Source: Chitinophagales bacterium (GTDB lineage Bacteria; Bacteroidota; Bacteroidia; Chitinophagales; LD1). Taken from it: a stretch of DNA of 64,000 nt. The stretch lies in the NCBI GenBank assembly GCA_016786765.1, contig JAEUUZ010000019.1:122753-186752 (forward strand), given 5' to 3'. Position numbers and translations under genes: made by a program. The notes beneath the pieces are model-generated. The model made no database searches, was not told where the DNA came from, and saw nothing but the letters and a program-made list of their open reading frames with translations. Positions 1 to 9,047 of the stretch are shown piece by piece. Position 1 is the stretch's first letter. Each line of letters begins with the position of its first letter.

Positions 1-758
1 GTACTGCTCACAGAGCACATGCTTCTACAACAATTGTAGCGAACTATTTTACGGATGATAAAAAAGTGTTCGGATACTTAATGGCTGCAGAGGTAGCGAA
101 TGCCGATAAAGTATACAACAAAGCTGAAAAGCCGTTTACCGCTATTATTGGAGGGGCAAAAGTATCAGATAAAATTTTGATTCTGGAAAACTTACTAGAT
201 AAAGCAGATAATATTCTGATTGGAGGAGGAATGGCGTATACCTTTTTGAAAGCATTAGGCAAAAAAATTGGCAACTCGCTCTGCGAGGAAGATAAATTGG
301 ATTTAGCCTTAACTATTTTAGAGAAAGCAAAAAGCAAAGGAGTGACCATTTATTTGCCGGTGGATCATGTGTTGGCCGATAAATTTGATGCCAACGCAAA
401 TACACAAACGGTAAGTGTTGACGACACACCGGATGGCTGGATGGGTCTTGATATTGCCGAAAAAACGATTGAGCAATATAGTGCCGTTATCACAGCGTCT
501 AAAACAATTCTTTGGAACGGACCAATGGGCGTTTTCGAAATGGAAAAATTTCAGAAAGGCACAGTGGCTATAGCCAATGCTGTGGCTGCAGCAACCGGAA
601 ACGGGGCATTCTCGCTTGTTGGAGGAGGCGATTCTGTAGCTGCGGTGAACCAATTCGGCTTGGCCGACAAAGTAAGTTATGTATCGACCGGTGGAGGTGC
701 ATTACTCGAAATTTTCGAAGGCAAAACATTGCCTGGTGTTAAAGCAATTACCGGCTGA
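1..758 (+). CDS. pgk: phosphoglycerate kinase, C-terminal part (5' end outside window)
   Basis: Phosphoglycerate kinase transfers phosphate between 1,3-bisphosphoglycerate and ADP in cytosolic glycolysis. The frame is already open at base 3 with TAHRAHAST, part of the conserved [10 protein letters not shown] block of the substrate-binding N-domain, so the gene starts upstream of the window. Visible landmarks are the [10 protein letters not shown] segment, the [12 protein letters not shown] segment, the WNGPMGVFE nucleotide-binding motif and the C-terminal [11 protein letters not shown] and STGGGALLE glycine loops, all in family order. About 251 residues are present of roughly 395 expected. 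The GTG at 66 is internal and not a start. The stop is TGA at 756-758. Identification is firm; only the N-terminus is missing. Confidence 0.96.
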   Translation, partial: TAHRAHASTTIVANYFTDDKKVFGYLMAAEVANADKVYNKAEKPFTAIIGGAKVSDKILILENLLDKADNILIGGGMAYTFLKALGKKIGNSLCEEDKLDLALTILEKAKSKGVTIYLPVDHVLADKFDANANTQTVSVDDTPDGWMGLDIAEKTIEQYSAVITASKTILWNGPMGVFEMEKFQKGTVAIANAVAAATGNGAFSLVGGGDSVAAVNQFGLADKVSYVSTGGGALLEIFEGKTLPGVKAITG

Positions 759-798
759 TTTGAACCAGTCAAAAATCGTTTCGCTTCAACGAAAACAA

Positions 799-806
799 TA
801 TATTTG
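799..806 (+). promoter_or_regulatory. putative -7 element for the OmpA gene
   Basis: TATATTTG matches the Bacteroidota -7 consensus TAnnTTTG and lies 20 bases before the ATG at 827. No good TTG is seen about 19 bases upstream, so only the -7 half is supported. Confidence 0.45.
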
Positions 807-826
807 ATAAACTAACAACCAAACGC

Positions 827-2284
827 ATGAATAAACGAATACTCTTCCTTGCATTTTTTGCGCTACTCACTAGCAGAATTACGTTTGCCCAAAATGGCAC
901 GTACCCATGGATGGTAGCCTATGGCTTAAGTGGAGCCCAACTCACCATTGGTGACGATAAATTCTACAAAGAATATTTCAGAGCAAAGAATTGGAACATT
1001 GTTCCAAGTTTGCACTTCAAAGCCAGTCGCCACGTAGGTTACGGATTTTCGCCACAAGCTACTTTATCGGTAGGATATGCCGAAAGACGTCCGCAAATCG
1101 ACAATACAGGTGGTGCTTTTGTTGATTTCGATTTAAACATTAAATACAGTTTTGCAAACGGCTACATTTTGAAAGAAAAATGCTTCTTCGATCCATACAT
1201 TGTAATTGGCGGTGGAGTGAATTATGTATTAGGCAAAGTGGGCGGTGACGTGGATTTGGGATTAGGAACCAACATTTGGATTTTCAAAAACTTCGGAGTG
1301 TTTATTCAAGCGTCTTACAATTATGTGCCGCATAAATTTGATGTTGCTAACCCGCAAGATTTCAGAGGATATATGCACCATACAATGGGTTTTGTAACCC
1401 GCTTTGGACAAGGTAAAGACCGCGATAAAGATGGTGTTGCAGATATTGACGATAAATGCCCTGATGTACCGGGATTGAAAGAGCTGAGTGGTTGTCCGGA
1501 TACAGACGGTGATGGCATCACGGATGCTATTGACCTTTGTCCGCTTGTTCCAGGATTAGCAGCATTTGCAGGTTGCCCTGATACCGATGGTGATGGTATT
1601 ATCGATAGTCAGGATAAATGCCCAACTGAAGCCGGCACAAAAGAACTGAATGGTTGCCCTGATAAAGACGGAGATGGAGTTGCCGATAAAGATGATGTAT
1701 GTCCAACAGTTAAAGGCGTTGCTTCATTGAGAGGCTGCCCGGATAGCGATGGCGATGGCTTAGCAGATAAAGACGATAAATGCCCGAATGAAAAAGGACC
1801 AATGGTGAGCAATGGATGCCCTGATTCGGATGGTGACGGTATTTCTGATAATGAGGATAAATGTCCTACTGTACCGGGAATTGCAGCTAACAATGGCTGT
1901 CCTGCAACAGATTTAGCGCCTGAAGTAAAAACCGAAGTGCAAAACAAATTGAACTTTGCAGCTAAAAACATTGAGTTCGAAACAGGAAGCGACAGAATCA
2001 GAACAACATCGTTTAAAGATTTGGATAATGTTGTGGCTATTATGAATCAGTACAAAGACTTAAAAGTAAACATTGACGGCCATACGGATAACGTGGGTAA
2101 AGAATCGGCCAACGTTGATTTATCAATGCGGAGAGCTATTGCCGTAAACGATTATTTGGTGAAAAAAGGAATCAATCAAAACCGCTTAGCAGCCTCAGGT
2201 TTTGGTCCTAGCAAACCGGTTGCAACAAACAACACGGCTGAAGGCAGACAGAAAAACAGACGGGTAGAATTGAACATTAAGTAG
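827..2284 (+). CDS. OmpA-family outer membrane protein with thrombospondin type 3 repeats
   Basis: Outer membrane protein predicted to link the outer membrane to peptidoglycan. A signal peptide ends near residue 22 (FAQNG). Residues about 23-195 form a beta-barrel-like region rich in alternating aromatic residues. Residues about 198-360 hold six thrombospondin type 3 repeats of the form DxDGDGxxDxxDxCP, which in known families bind calcium. Residues about 370-485 are an OmpA C-terminal domain with the peptidoglycan-binding signature NIDGHTDNVG and the terminal RRVELNIK. This barrel-TSP3-OmpA layout is common in Bacteroidota. It is a single-gene unit with a -7 element upstream and a strong hairpin terminator downstream. 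The specific role (structural porin or adhesin) is not visible. Confidence 0.92.
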   Translation: MNKRILFLAFFALLTSRITFAQNGTYPWMVAYGLSGAQLTIGDDKFYKEYFRAKNWNIVPSLHFKASRHVGYGFSPQATLSVGYAERRPQIDNTGGAFVDFDLNIKYSFANGYILKEKCFFDPYIVIGGGVNYVLGKVGGDVDLGLGTNIWIFKNFGVFIQASYNYVPHKFDVANPQDFRGYMHHTMGFVTRFGQGKDRDKDGVADIDDKCPDVPGLKELSGCPDTDGDGITDAIDLCPLVPGLAAFAGCPDTDGDGIIDSQDKCPTEAGTKELNGCPDKDGDGVADKDDVCPTVKGVASLRGCPDSDGDGLADKDDKCPNEKGPMVSNGCPDSDGDGISDNEDKCPTVPGIAANNGCPATDLAPEVKTEVQNKLNFAAKNIEFETGSDRIRTTSFKDLDNVVAIMNQYKDLKVNIDGHTDNVGKESANVDLSMRRAIAVNDYLVKKGINQNRLAASGFGPSKPVATNNTAEGRQKNRRVELNIK

Positions 2285-2311
2285 ACATTATCAATAATTT
2301 ACATTCGTTTG

Positions 2312-2340
2312 AAAAGCCATCGAAATTCGGTGGCTTTTCT
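2312..2340 (+). terminator. rho-independent terminator after the OmpA gene
   Basis: An 11-bp stem (AAAAGCCATCG with CGGTGGCTTTT, one G-U pair) encloses the loop AAATT and runs into T residues, 27 bases after the OmpA stop codon. Confidence 0.85.
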
Positions 2341-2382
2341 GTTTTTGGTACATAAGTTGCTAAGTAATGTGAAAACTAAAAA

Positions 2383-3198
2383 ATGGAAACAACACAAATT
2401 GAATCTATGATTCATAATTACACAACAAACCTACTTAACTTCATTCCAAGTTTGGTGGGTGCTATTGTTGTACTCATCGCTGGACTATGGGTGATTAAAC
2501 AATTAGAAAAAGGAATTACGAAATACTTCGAACGCAAAGATTTTGATGTATCGCTTGAAACCTTTCTTAGAAGCTTAACCACAACCGGATTATAATTATT
2601 CCTTATTGTTTCGGTAGCAGGAATGGTAGGCTTCCCCACTTCATCATTATTCGCCATTTTAGGTGCTGCAGGTTTGGCCGTTGGTTTGGCGTTGCAGGGC
2701 TCGCTTTCTAACTTTGCAGGGGGAGTGCTTGTATTGATTTTTAAGCCTTACAAAGTTGGAGATTTAGTGACTTTGATGGATAAATTTGGTGAAGTGCGCG
2801 AAATTCAAATCTTCAACACCATTATTGTTACACCTGATAATAAAACTGTGATTCTACCGAATGGTGCTGTATCCAACGGAGTAATTATCAATCACAGTAA
2901 ACAAGGGCGTTTGTTAGTAGACCTAAGAGTGAAAGTAGATTTTGGTTCAGATGTAGACAAAGTAAAACGCATCATTTTAGATACGTTGAATGCCGACCCG
3001 AAAGTATTGAAAGATCCTGCTGCTACCGTTAATGTATTTGATTATGCTGAAGGGGCTGTAGTGTTGTGTGTTCGTCCACAAGCTACTGTTGCCAACTATT
3101 GGGATGTATATTTTAATTCTCTAGAAAACATCCAAAAAGCATTGAACGCGAATGGTATTGAAGGGCCGAGAGTGGTTAGACATGTCCTCGATAAATAA
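2383..3198 (+). pseudogene. mscS: MscS-type mechanosensitive channel gene interrupted by an in-frame stop
   Basis: Small-conductance mechanosensitive channels release solutes through the inner membrane on osmotic downshock. The frame from ATG 2383 reads 70 residues, containing the first membrane helix (SLVGAIVVLIAGLWVI), then hits TAA at 2593-2595. The same frame continues without another stop to 3198 and encodes helix 2, the Gly/Ala-rich pore helix (ILGAAGLAVGLALQGSLSNF) and the beta and alpha-beta cytoplasmic domains (FKPYKVGDLV, ILPNGAVSNGVI). Ignoring the stop gives 271 residues, normal for the family. One base change (TAA to AAA) would restore a lysine in GL-K-LFLIV, a plausible family sequence. 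Either this is a nonsense pseudogene, a base-call error, or a shortened product starts at ATG 2623; the last would lack helix 1 and most of helix 2. Confidence 0.85.
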
Positions 3199-3225
3199 TA
3201 GTTTCAATATTAATAGAATAAGGAG

Positions 3226-3250
3226 AGCCACCATTGGGTGGCTTTTTTTG
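3226..3250 (+). terminator. rho-independent terminator after mscS
   Basis: Stem AGCCACC / GGTGGCT with loop ATTG, followed by seven T residues, 27 bases after the mscS stop codon. Confidence 0.88.
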
Positions 3251-3704
3251 TTTGAACTACATCTTAAAGCCACGTTTACAATTCGATTAAAACCAGTTAA
3301 CTAAAATACAATTAATACAATACAAGTATCATAAATTAATATCTATAAAAAAGGTTGGTGCTTTAAAACAATATGTTCAACTTCGTTAAAGTTAATCACC
3401 CTAAACCCTAATTAACTGAATATGGAAAATCAACTTACCCCCCCCCCCGCGACTGTCTAGTTTTAAAGACGGCTATTCACTTTACTTTTTCTTCGCTTCT
3501 TCCATCAAGAAAATGCTTTTCTGCATTTTACTTAGCATCTACTTATATTCTTAAAAACAAACTACAATATTTTGTGCCGCTTTTCAAATGGCAAAACGGT
3601 CAACCCGATGTTTGGATACCAACTATACCACTTCAAAGACTTTAACATAAAACCCCGAAAGCCGAAAAGGGGATCATAGAGTAGGCAAAAATAAAACTCC
3701 AAAA
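3251..3704. other. gene-poor stretch with an 11-C homopolymer
   Basis: No convincing gene is seen in these 454 bases. They hold an uninterrupted run of 11 C at 3438-3448, striking in this AT-rich setting. An ATG at 3422 precedes it and reads only MENQLTPPPATV before a stop. Changing the run by one or two bases would open frames of about 74 or 45 codons instead. A small hairpin (CCCC at 3653-3656 with GGGG at 3669-3672) precedes the next gene. The stretch probably contains the promoter of the operon starting at 3705, but I find no clear TAnnTTTG. Confidence 0.5.
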
Positions 3705-4742
3705 ATGAAAACAAAAATTTTAATTTTAGCCATGCTGGCATCCACCCTTTTAAATGCACAAACGTGGAGTGGCTCTACGACCCCAGCAGGGAATACATTT
3801 AGAACTGGCAATGTAGGTATAGGACCAAGTGGGCCATCGTCACCAGATGCAGCTCTTTTCATCATACCAAGCTGTGGACAAACAGCAGGTTTAAAAATTC
3901 AAAATACTGCCCCATACATTATACCAAGTTGTGGAGCAAGTGTTGTGCCAGATGGAATTATTGTAAATTCTATGCCTCAAGCTTATGTTACTAGAACAGA
4001 TTTTATAGTGAAAGGAACAAATGGATGTACAGGTATTGGAACAGCTACGCCTACTGCTCAACTAGAAATAATGAATAATAACGCAGCCAATCCCATTCTA
4101 CGTTTAAAGAGTAGTACAGGAACTCAGGCACTATTTGTACTCAACAATGGAAATGTAGGAATAGGAGGTTTGTTCGCAACAGAAAAACTTGATGTGAACG
4201 GCAATATTAGAACAAATAATGGTGATATCTATTTAAGAAGCAGTACAGATGTGAACCATGGTATTGGGTTTTATGATAACGTTGGACAAAGCAAAGTCTT
4301 TGCAAACACCTCTATAAATGGTCCTGTAGTATATGGCTATGCAGGCGGTGCTTTAGGCACTACTGCTGGAGGTCAAAAGGTTGCACTGAAATGGAATAAT
4401 TCTGGGCAGGTTGCGATAGGAAATGTAACCACTCCAGCGGGTTATAGCCTATATGTTGAAAGTGGCATTTTGGCGGAAAAATTTAAATGCGCATTAAAAT
4501 CAACTGGAGATTGGAGCGATTTTGTATTTGATGAAAACTATAAATTAAAATCTTTAGATGAAGTAGAAAACTATATTGCTGAAAACAAACACCTACCCGA
4601 TGTACCATCTGCTGAAGAAGTAGTATGCGAAGGTATAGATATGGCAAAAATGGATGCGAAGTTATTACAGAAGATTGAAGAACTAACTTTGTACACTATT
4701 GAACTGAAAAAAGAAATTGATTTATTAAAAGCTAAAAATTAA
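3705..4742 (+). CDS. secreted tail-fibre-like protein
   Basis: Function unknown. A signal peptide (MKTKILILAMLASTLLNAQ) is followed by a threonine- and glycine-rich beta region with repeated short blocks such as GNVGIG and TPTAQLEI, then LDVNGNIRTNNGDIYLRSS, a phrase typical of phage tail-fibre-like surface proteins of Bacteroidota. The last 65 residues (LKSLDEVENYIAENKHLPDV onward, ending in a Lys/Glu-rich coiled coil) match the common C-terminal module of these proteins, related to the intramolecular-chaperone (peptidase S74-like) region, though I see no clear catalytic Ser/Lys pair. No T9SS sorting tail is evident. It is the first gene of a four-gene operon and ends 4 bases before the metalloprotease gene. 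Confidence 0.75.
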   Translation: MKTKILILAMLASTLLNAQTWSGSTTPAGNTFRTGNVGIGPSGPSSPDAALFIIPSCGQTAGLKIQNTAPYIIPSCGASVVPDGIIVNSMPQAYVTRTDFIVKGTNGCTGIGTATPTAQLEIMNNNAANPILRLKSSTGTQALFVLNNGNVGIGGLFATEKLDVNGNIRTNNGDIYLRSSTDVNHGIGFYDNVGQSKVFANTSINGPVVYGYAGGALGTTAGGQKVALKWNNSGQVAIGNVTTPAGYSLYVESGILAEKFKCALKSTGDWSDFVFDENYKLKSLDEVENYIAENKHLPDVPSAEEVVCEGIDMAKMDAKLLQKIEELTLYTIELKKEIDLLKAKN

Positions 4743-4746
4743 GATT

Positions 4747-6924
4747 ATGAAAAAAATAATTTTAGCGCTATTGTTACTACCAATGCTGGCAATAGGTCAA
4801 TTGAAAAAAATCGCATTTGATGCAAACGGTTTTCAACTGAAGATAACAAAGGATAACGCTTCTTATACTATAGCTAATCTTCTGGGACTACCCTCTGACT
4901 TTTCTTTTAAATTAGTTGAATCGAAAAACATAACCTCTGTCAATAGAGAAGTGCATTATACATACCAACAATATTTCAAGGAGTACCCAATTGAATTTGC
5001 GGTACTAAAACTACACTATAGAGATAATCAGCTTCACTATATAAATGGCGAGTTTCTTGCAGATTTTCCCAAAAACACAAAACCAACTTTTTCTGAAATG
5101 GAGGCATTTGAAAATGCCAAAAAGAATGTTAATGCAGAGAAGTATGTTTGGGATTATCCAGCAGAGTTAGACGTATTGCCTAAAAATGAAAGCACAGAAC
5201 TAATCTTCCCTACGCCACACGCAAGTATTACTTATTATACTATGGGAAACAGTAGTTACCTTACATATAAGTTCGATATTTATGCATTAGCCCCTTTATC
5301 ACGCAACTATGTTTATATCGATGCAAATACAGGAAAAGTGATTACCAAAAACAGCAGAATTCATTTTGTAAATGGTACTGCGGCTACTCGTTATAGTGGA
5401 ACAAGAACAATTTCAACGCAACAAAATGAAAATATGTGGCGACTTCGAGATTATGATAGTAATAGGGGGAATGGAATTGAAACTTATAACATGCAACATG
5501 CAATACGCGATCCAGCTAGTTATTCCAATGCCATTGACTTTTCAGATAATGATAATAATTGGACATCAACTGAATTTGACAATAACAATAAAGACAATGC
5601 TGCGCTGGATGCCCATTGGGGAGCTGAGATGACTTATGATTATTGGAAAAATGTACATGGAAGAAATAGTTTTGATGGAAATGGTGGCATTATTAAGAGC
5701 TACGTTCACTTACAAACAAACTATGAAAACGCATTTTGGAATGGGTCAGTGATGAGTTACGGTGATGGTGCAACAAGTTTAGATGCACTAACCTCGATTG
5801 ATGTGGTCGCACATGAGATTGGGCACGGACTGTGTCAATATACAGCAGGGTTGCTTTACCAAAATGAATCTGGTGCGATTAATGAAGGGTTAAGTGATAT
5901 TTGGGCTGCCTGTATTGAAGATTACGCTACAATCAACAAACAAACCTGGCTTTGTGGTGAAGATATTGATTTAAGAGGAAATGGTCACGCATTACGTTCA
6001 ATGTCTAATCCTAATGCGGAAGGGCAGCCTGATACTTACAATGGCTCTAATTGGTATTCACAAGTTAATTGCACACAAGACCCATATAATGACTTCTGTG
6101 GTGTCCATACAAATAGTGGAGTACTTAATTATTGGTTTTACCTCTTATCACAAGGTGGCTCAGGCACAAATGACATTAGTAACACATTTAATGTTTCAAG
6201 TATTGGTATTGATAATGCTTCAAAGATTGTGTTTAGAGCGGAAACAGTCTATATGACAGCTAATACAAACTATTCAGATGCCCGAAATTTTACAATAAAA
6301 GCTGCACAAGATATATTTGGCTACTGTTCACAAGAAGTAATTAGCACTATTAATGCCTGGTATGCAGTAGGAGTAGGCAATTCATATAATTCACTGAGCA
6401 ATATAACGATATCTAACACAATAAGTAATGGAACTGTACAAGACTTCTATGCTTCGCATTTTATCACGGCATCTAATACAATTGAAACCAATACAAGAGT
6501 AAAATACGAAGCAAGTGCAGCCATAATTATGAATCCAAGTTTCAACACGGCTTTGGGCACCAATTTTCTTGCACAGATTGTAGTTTGCAAAGATTTAAGT
6601 GCAAACAAAACAGACAATGCATTAAAGAATGGAGCTGAAGACAATTTAGATCAAAATTTGAGTCAAAAATTTGAGTCAAAAAACAATTCCAATTGTCAGA
6701 TATTCCCTAATCCTACTAACGGATTTATTAATATCGTTTTTCCATATGTTACTTTCAAAGAATCGGATATTTTTATTTCTGATTTGAGCGGAAGAACTAT
6801 AAAGAAAATCACAACAAACAGCAAGATCAATCAAATAGATCTGACAGAGTACCCAACTGGAGTTTATATAATAAAAATCCAAATTGCTGACACCATTTAT
6901 AACGCTAAAATTATAAAACAATGA
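4747..6924 (+). CDS. thermolysin-like (M4) zinc metalloprotease with T9SS type A sorting domain
   Basis: Predicted secreted endopeptidase. Order: signal peptide (residues 1-17), FTP/PepSY-type inhibitory propeptide (about 25-205, including the YIDANTGKVI motif), M4 catalytic domain (about 210-545), and C-terminal T9SS type A sorting domain (about 650-725; FPNPTNG, then a LTEYPTGVYIIKI block). Zinc ligands and catalytic residues are intact: H356-E357-IG-H360, the third ligand E380 in NEGLSD at exactly thermolysin spacing, and the proton-donor-type H454 in GVHTNSG. Export is expected through the Sec and type IX systems, with propeptide removal on activation. The stop codon overlaps the start of the next lipoprotein gene (ATGA), so the two are translationally coupled. 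Confidence 0.95.
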   Translation: MKKIILALLLLPMLAIGQLKKIAFDANGFQLKITKDNASYTIANLLGLPSDFSFKLVESKNITSVNREVHYTYQQYFKEYPIEFAVLKLHYRDNQLHYINGEFLADFPKNTKPTFSEMEAFENAKKNVNAEKYVWDYPAELDVLPKNESTELIFPTPHASITYYTMGNSSYLTYKFDIYALAPLSRNYVYIDANTGKVITKNSRIHFVNGTAATRYSGTRTISTQQNENMWRLRDYDSNRGNGIETYNMQHAIRDPASYSNAIDFSDNDNNWTSTEFDNNNKDNAALDAHWGAEMTYDYWKNVHGRNSFDGNGGIIKSYVHLQTNYENAFWNGSVMSYGDGATSLDALTSIDVVAHEIGHGLCQYTAGLLYQNESGAINEGLSDIWAACIEDYATINKQTWLCGEDIDLRGNGHALRSMSNPNAEGQPDTYNGSNWYSQVNCTQDPYNDFCGVHTNSGVLNYWFYLLSQGGSGTNDISNTFNVSSIGIDNASKIVFRAETVYMTANTNYSDARNFTIKAAQDIFGYCSQEVISTINAWYAVGVGNSYNSLSNITISNTISNGTVQDFYASHFITASNTIETNTRVKYEASAAIIMNPSFNTALGTNFLAQIVVCKDLSANKTDNALKNGAEDNLDQNLSQKFESKNNSNCQIFPNPTNGFINIVFPYVTFKESDIFISDLSGRTIKKITTNSKINQIDLTEYPTGVYIIKIQIADTIYNAKIIKQ

Positions 6925-7259
6925 AAAAAATAGTTTTTGTAACTTGTATATCCTCTCTACTTTTCTCTGCCTGCAAGAAGGATATTACATTTTGTGGTGT
7001 AAAAGATCCCTTGAACGATATTGGATGGTTGAAAGATATCGTAAATACTAACCCACAGAACCTCTATATCTATAAAATGTCATATAACTCAACTGAGGGG
7101 TTTTATATACTAGATAACACCTCTACAGGTTCTGCATTGTTTAATTCATGCGATAACACAAACATATATAGAACAACTAATGGTGTTGTGTTTTTTAGCA
7201 ACTTTCCTCAAGACTTCAATCTCAATTTTAAGTATAAAGAAAGAATTTATCCAAGATGA
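6921..7259 (+). CDS. small lipoprotein, unknown function
   Basis: A 112-residue protein with a lipoprotein signal (MKKIVFVTCISSLLFSACKK, lipobox FSAC), so it is probably anchored to the outer or inner membrane by Cys18. The mature part holds a few further cysteines (TFCGV, NSCDN) and no domain that I recognise. It overlaps the protease gene and the following lipoprotein gene by 4 bases each (ATGA both times), which implies coupled synthesis of protease and lipoproteins. By context it could be a partner or inhibitor of the protease, but nothing in its sequence shows this. Confidence 0.7.
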   Translation: MKKIVFVTCISSLLFSACKKDITFCGVKDPLNDIGWLKDIVNTNPQNLYIYKMSYNSTEGFYILDNTSTGSALFNSCDNTNIYRTTNGVVFFSNFPQDFNLNFKYKERIYPR

Positions 7260-7876
7260 AAACTGTTTTAATAGCTACAAGTTGCATGCTCATGCTGATA
7301 ACGGCTTGTATTAAAAATGAATATCAATCTCCTTTATTCACAAAAAGCGATTTCCCACTCACAAAAGGTAGTTATTGGAATTATGAGTATCAGGTATTTA
7401 ATGCAAATAAAATCACTGATACTTTTCAGTTGCGCATTGTGGATGTTAAACAAATAAATACCGATACAACTGAAATTTTTCTCGCTCTATATAACGATTC
7501 TTATAGAAATGATTCAGCTATTGGCTATCTAACCAATTCCGGCTACACTTTTAAGAGCACGAATACTCAATATTCTTACATGGGAGATTACCATATTAAT
7601 TTCCCTTTTAAAACAGGCGATAGTTGGGAATCTTCATCTGATACTGATATAGTAAAAGTTCGATCCTATTCCGAAAAATATTTAGATGGTAATTATACTT
7701 ACAACAAAGTATTTTCCATTTTAGGTTATTTTGAACATGGATTAAATATCAATGCAAATGAGATCATAATTTCGAAAGGTATAGGGGTTGTATATAAAGC
7801 AATACATCAAGAAAATGGAGATTACAACAATGATAGAAAACAATCGTATAAGTTGATAAACTACCACATTCAATAA
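7256..7876 (+). CDS. lipoprotein, unknown function
   Basis: A 206-residue protein with a lipoprotein signal (MKTVLIATSCMLMLITACIK, lipobox ITAC). The mature part begins with PLTKGSYWNYEYQVF, a phrase seen in many Bacteroidota lipoproteins of unknown role, and is rich in aromatic beta-strand-like segments, suggesting a compact beta domain. It is the last gene of the operon, overlapping the previous lipoprotein gene by 4 bases, and is followed by a terminator. No catalytic motif is visible. Confidence 0.7.
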   Translation: MKTVLIATSCMLMLITACIKNEYQSPLFTKSDFPLTKGSYWNYEYQVFNANKITDTFQLRIVDVKQINTDTTEIFLALYNDSYRNDSAIGYLTNSGYTFKSTNTQYSYMGDYHINFPFKTGDSWESSSDTDIVKVRSYSEKYLDGNYTYNKVFSILGYFEHGLNINANEIIISKGIGVVYKAIHQENGDYNNDRKQSYKLINYHIQ

Positions 7877-7942
7877 CATATAAAGCTGTTAAAACCAGTT
7901 TGTTTTTAACATCAAACTTCTACAACACAATTACAAGAGTCA

Positions 7943-7976
7943 AAAAGAGTAGCATAAAAGCTACTCTTTTTTGTTT
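7943..7976 (+). terminator. rho-independent terminator of the protease operon
   Basis: An 11-bp perfect stem (AAAAGAGTAGC / GCTACTCTTTT) with loop ATAAAA and a T tract, 67 bases after the last lipoprotein gene. Confidence 0.88.
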
Positions 7977-8024
7977 TACCTACCCAATTTTTCCATTTCC
8001 GAAATCAATTCCTAATTTCAACCC

Positions 8025-8966
8025 ATGTTACATTACAAAGCCGACATTCGAACCTTAGTTGCCGTTGCCCTTTATTTTGTTGCGGCCATTACACCATGGG
8101 TGTATTGGAATACGCTCACCACTTGGCAAATTGTGCCTTTGGTATTGGTAAATTGTTACCTATCATTTACTTGTGCAGTTATCATTCACAACACTATTCA
8201 TAAACCCATTTTCAAAGCGCGATTCATGAACAGAATTATGCAAATTGTATTGGGTTTCACCTACGGGCATTCAACAAGCGCATATGTTCCAGGGCATAAT
8301 TTCAGCCATCATAAATATACGCAACAGCCGAAAGATGCTATCCGCACCACTAAGTTGCGTTACAAATTCAACATCCTAAATCAACTACTATTTTTCCCTA
8401 CCCTATCGGGCGATATTTTGAAAGGCGAACTTCGTTTTGCCAACAAAATGCGCAAAGATAATCCGGCTTGGTTTCATCAATACTTGTTGGAAATCGTTTT
8501 AGTGTTAGGCGTGAAAATCATATGCATTATCGTCAACTGGAAATGCGCTTTGCTGTTCATGGTTATTCCGCATTACTTTGCGGCATGGGGCATTGTGGGC
8601 ACCAACTACTTTCAGCACGATGGTTGCGATGAGCATCATCCCTACAACCACACGCGTAATTTTACCAGTCCGTTTTTGAATTTTTTCTTATTTAACAACG
8701 GTTTTCACACAGCACATCACGATCGCCCTTCATTGCATTGGTCGTTGTTGCCGGCTTATCATGAAAAAGAAGTTAGACCGCACATTCACCCGAATTTGAA
8801 CCGCGAATCGCTCCTCCCCTATCTTTGGGAAACGCACATTTACCCGGGTAAACGTGTAGACTATTTAGGAAATCCAATTGTACTGCCACCTGTAGATGCT
8901 GAAGAAGATTGGGTGAGTAACATAAAACACCAAGAACACGAGGCTGATATGGCCGGAGTGGTATAA
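8025..8966 (+). CDS. membrane fatty acid desaturase family protein
   Basis: Integral membrane di-iron enzyme predicted to introduce a double bond (or hydroxyl group) into an acyl chain. The three histidine boxes of the family are present in order: HNTIH (residue about 55), HNFSHH (about 91) and FHTAHH (about 230), with an extra HDGCDEHH segment before the last. Hydrophobic segments flank the first two boxes as in membrane FADS enzymes. The length of 313 residues is normal. The substrate (acyl-lipid or acyl-CoA, or a carotenoid) cannot be told from the sequence. It is a single gene with no obvious operon partner. Confidence 0.85.
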   Translation: MLHYKADIRTLVAVALYFVAAITPWVYWNTLTTWQIVPLVLVNCYLSFTCAVIIHNTIHKPIFKARFMNRIMQIVLGFTYGHSTSAYVPGHNFSHHKYTQQPKDAIRTTKLRYKFNILNQLLFFPTLSGDILKGELRFANKMRKDNPAWFHQYLLEIVLVLGVKIICIIVNWKCALLFMVIPHYFAAWGIVGTNYFQHDGCDEHHPYNHTRNFTSPFLNFFLFNNGFHTAHHDRPSLHWSLLPAYHEKEVRPHIHPNLNRESLLPYLWETHIYPGKRVDYLGNPIVLPPVDAEEDWVSNIKHQEHEADMAGVV

Positions 8967-9047
8967 AAACAACATATACAACCGAATAACGCTTTTTTCA
9001 GTCTGTTTTGTATAAGTTTTCTGCAGTATTATTAACTTAGAAGTCCA

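Noticed and set aside
1321..1971. Minus-strand open frames in the OmpA gene with repeated GHLSSLS words
   Set aside because: Antisense shadows of the thrombospondin type 3 repeats.
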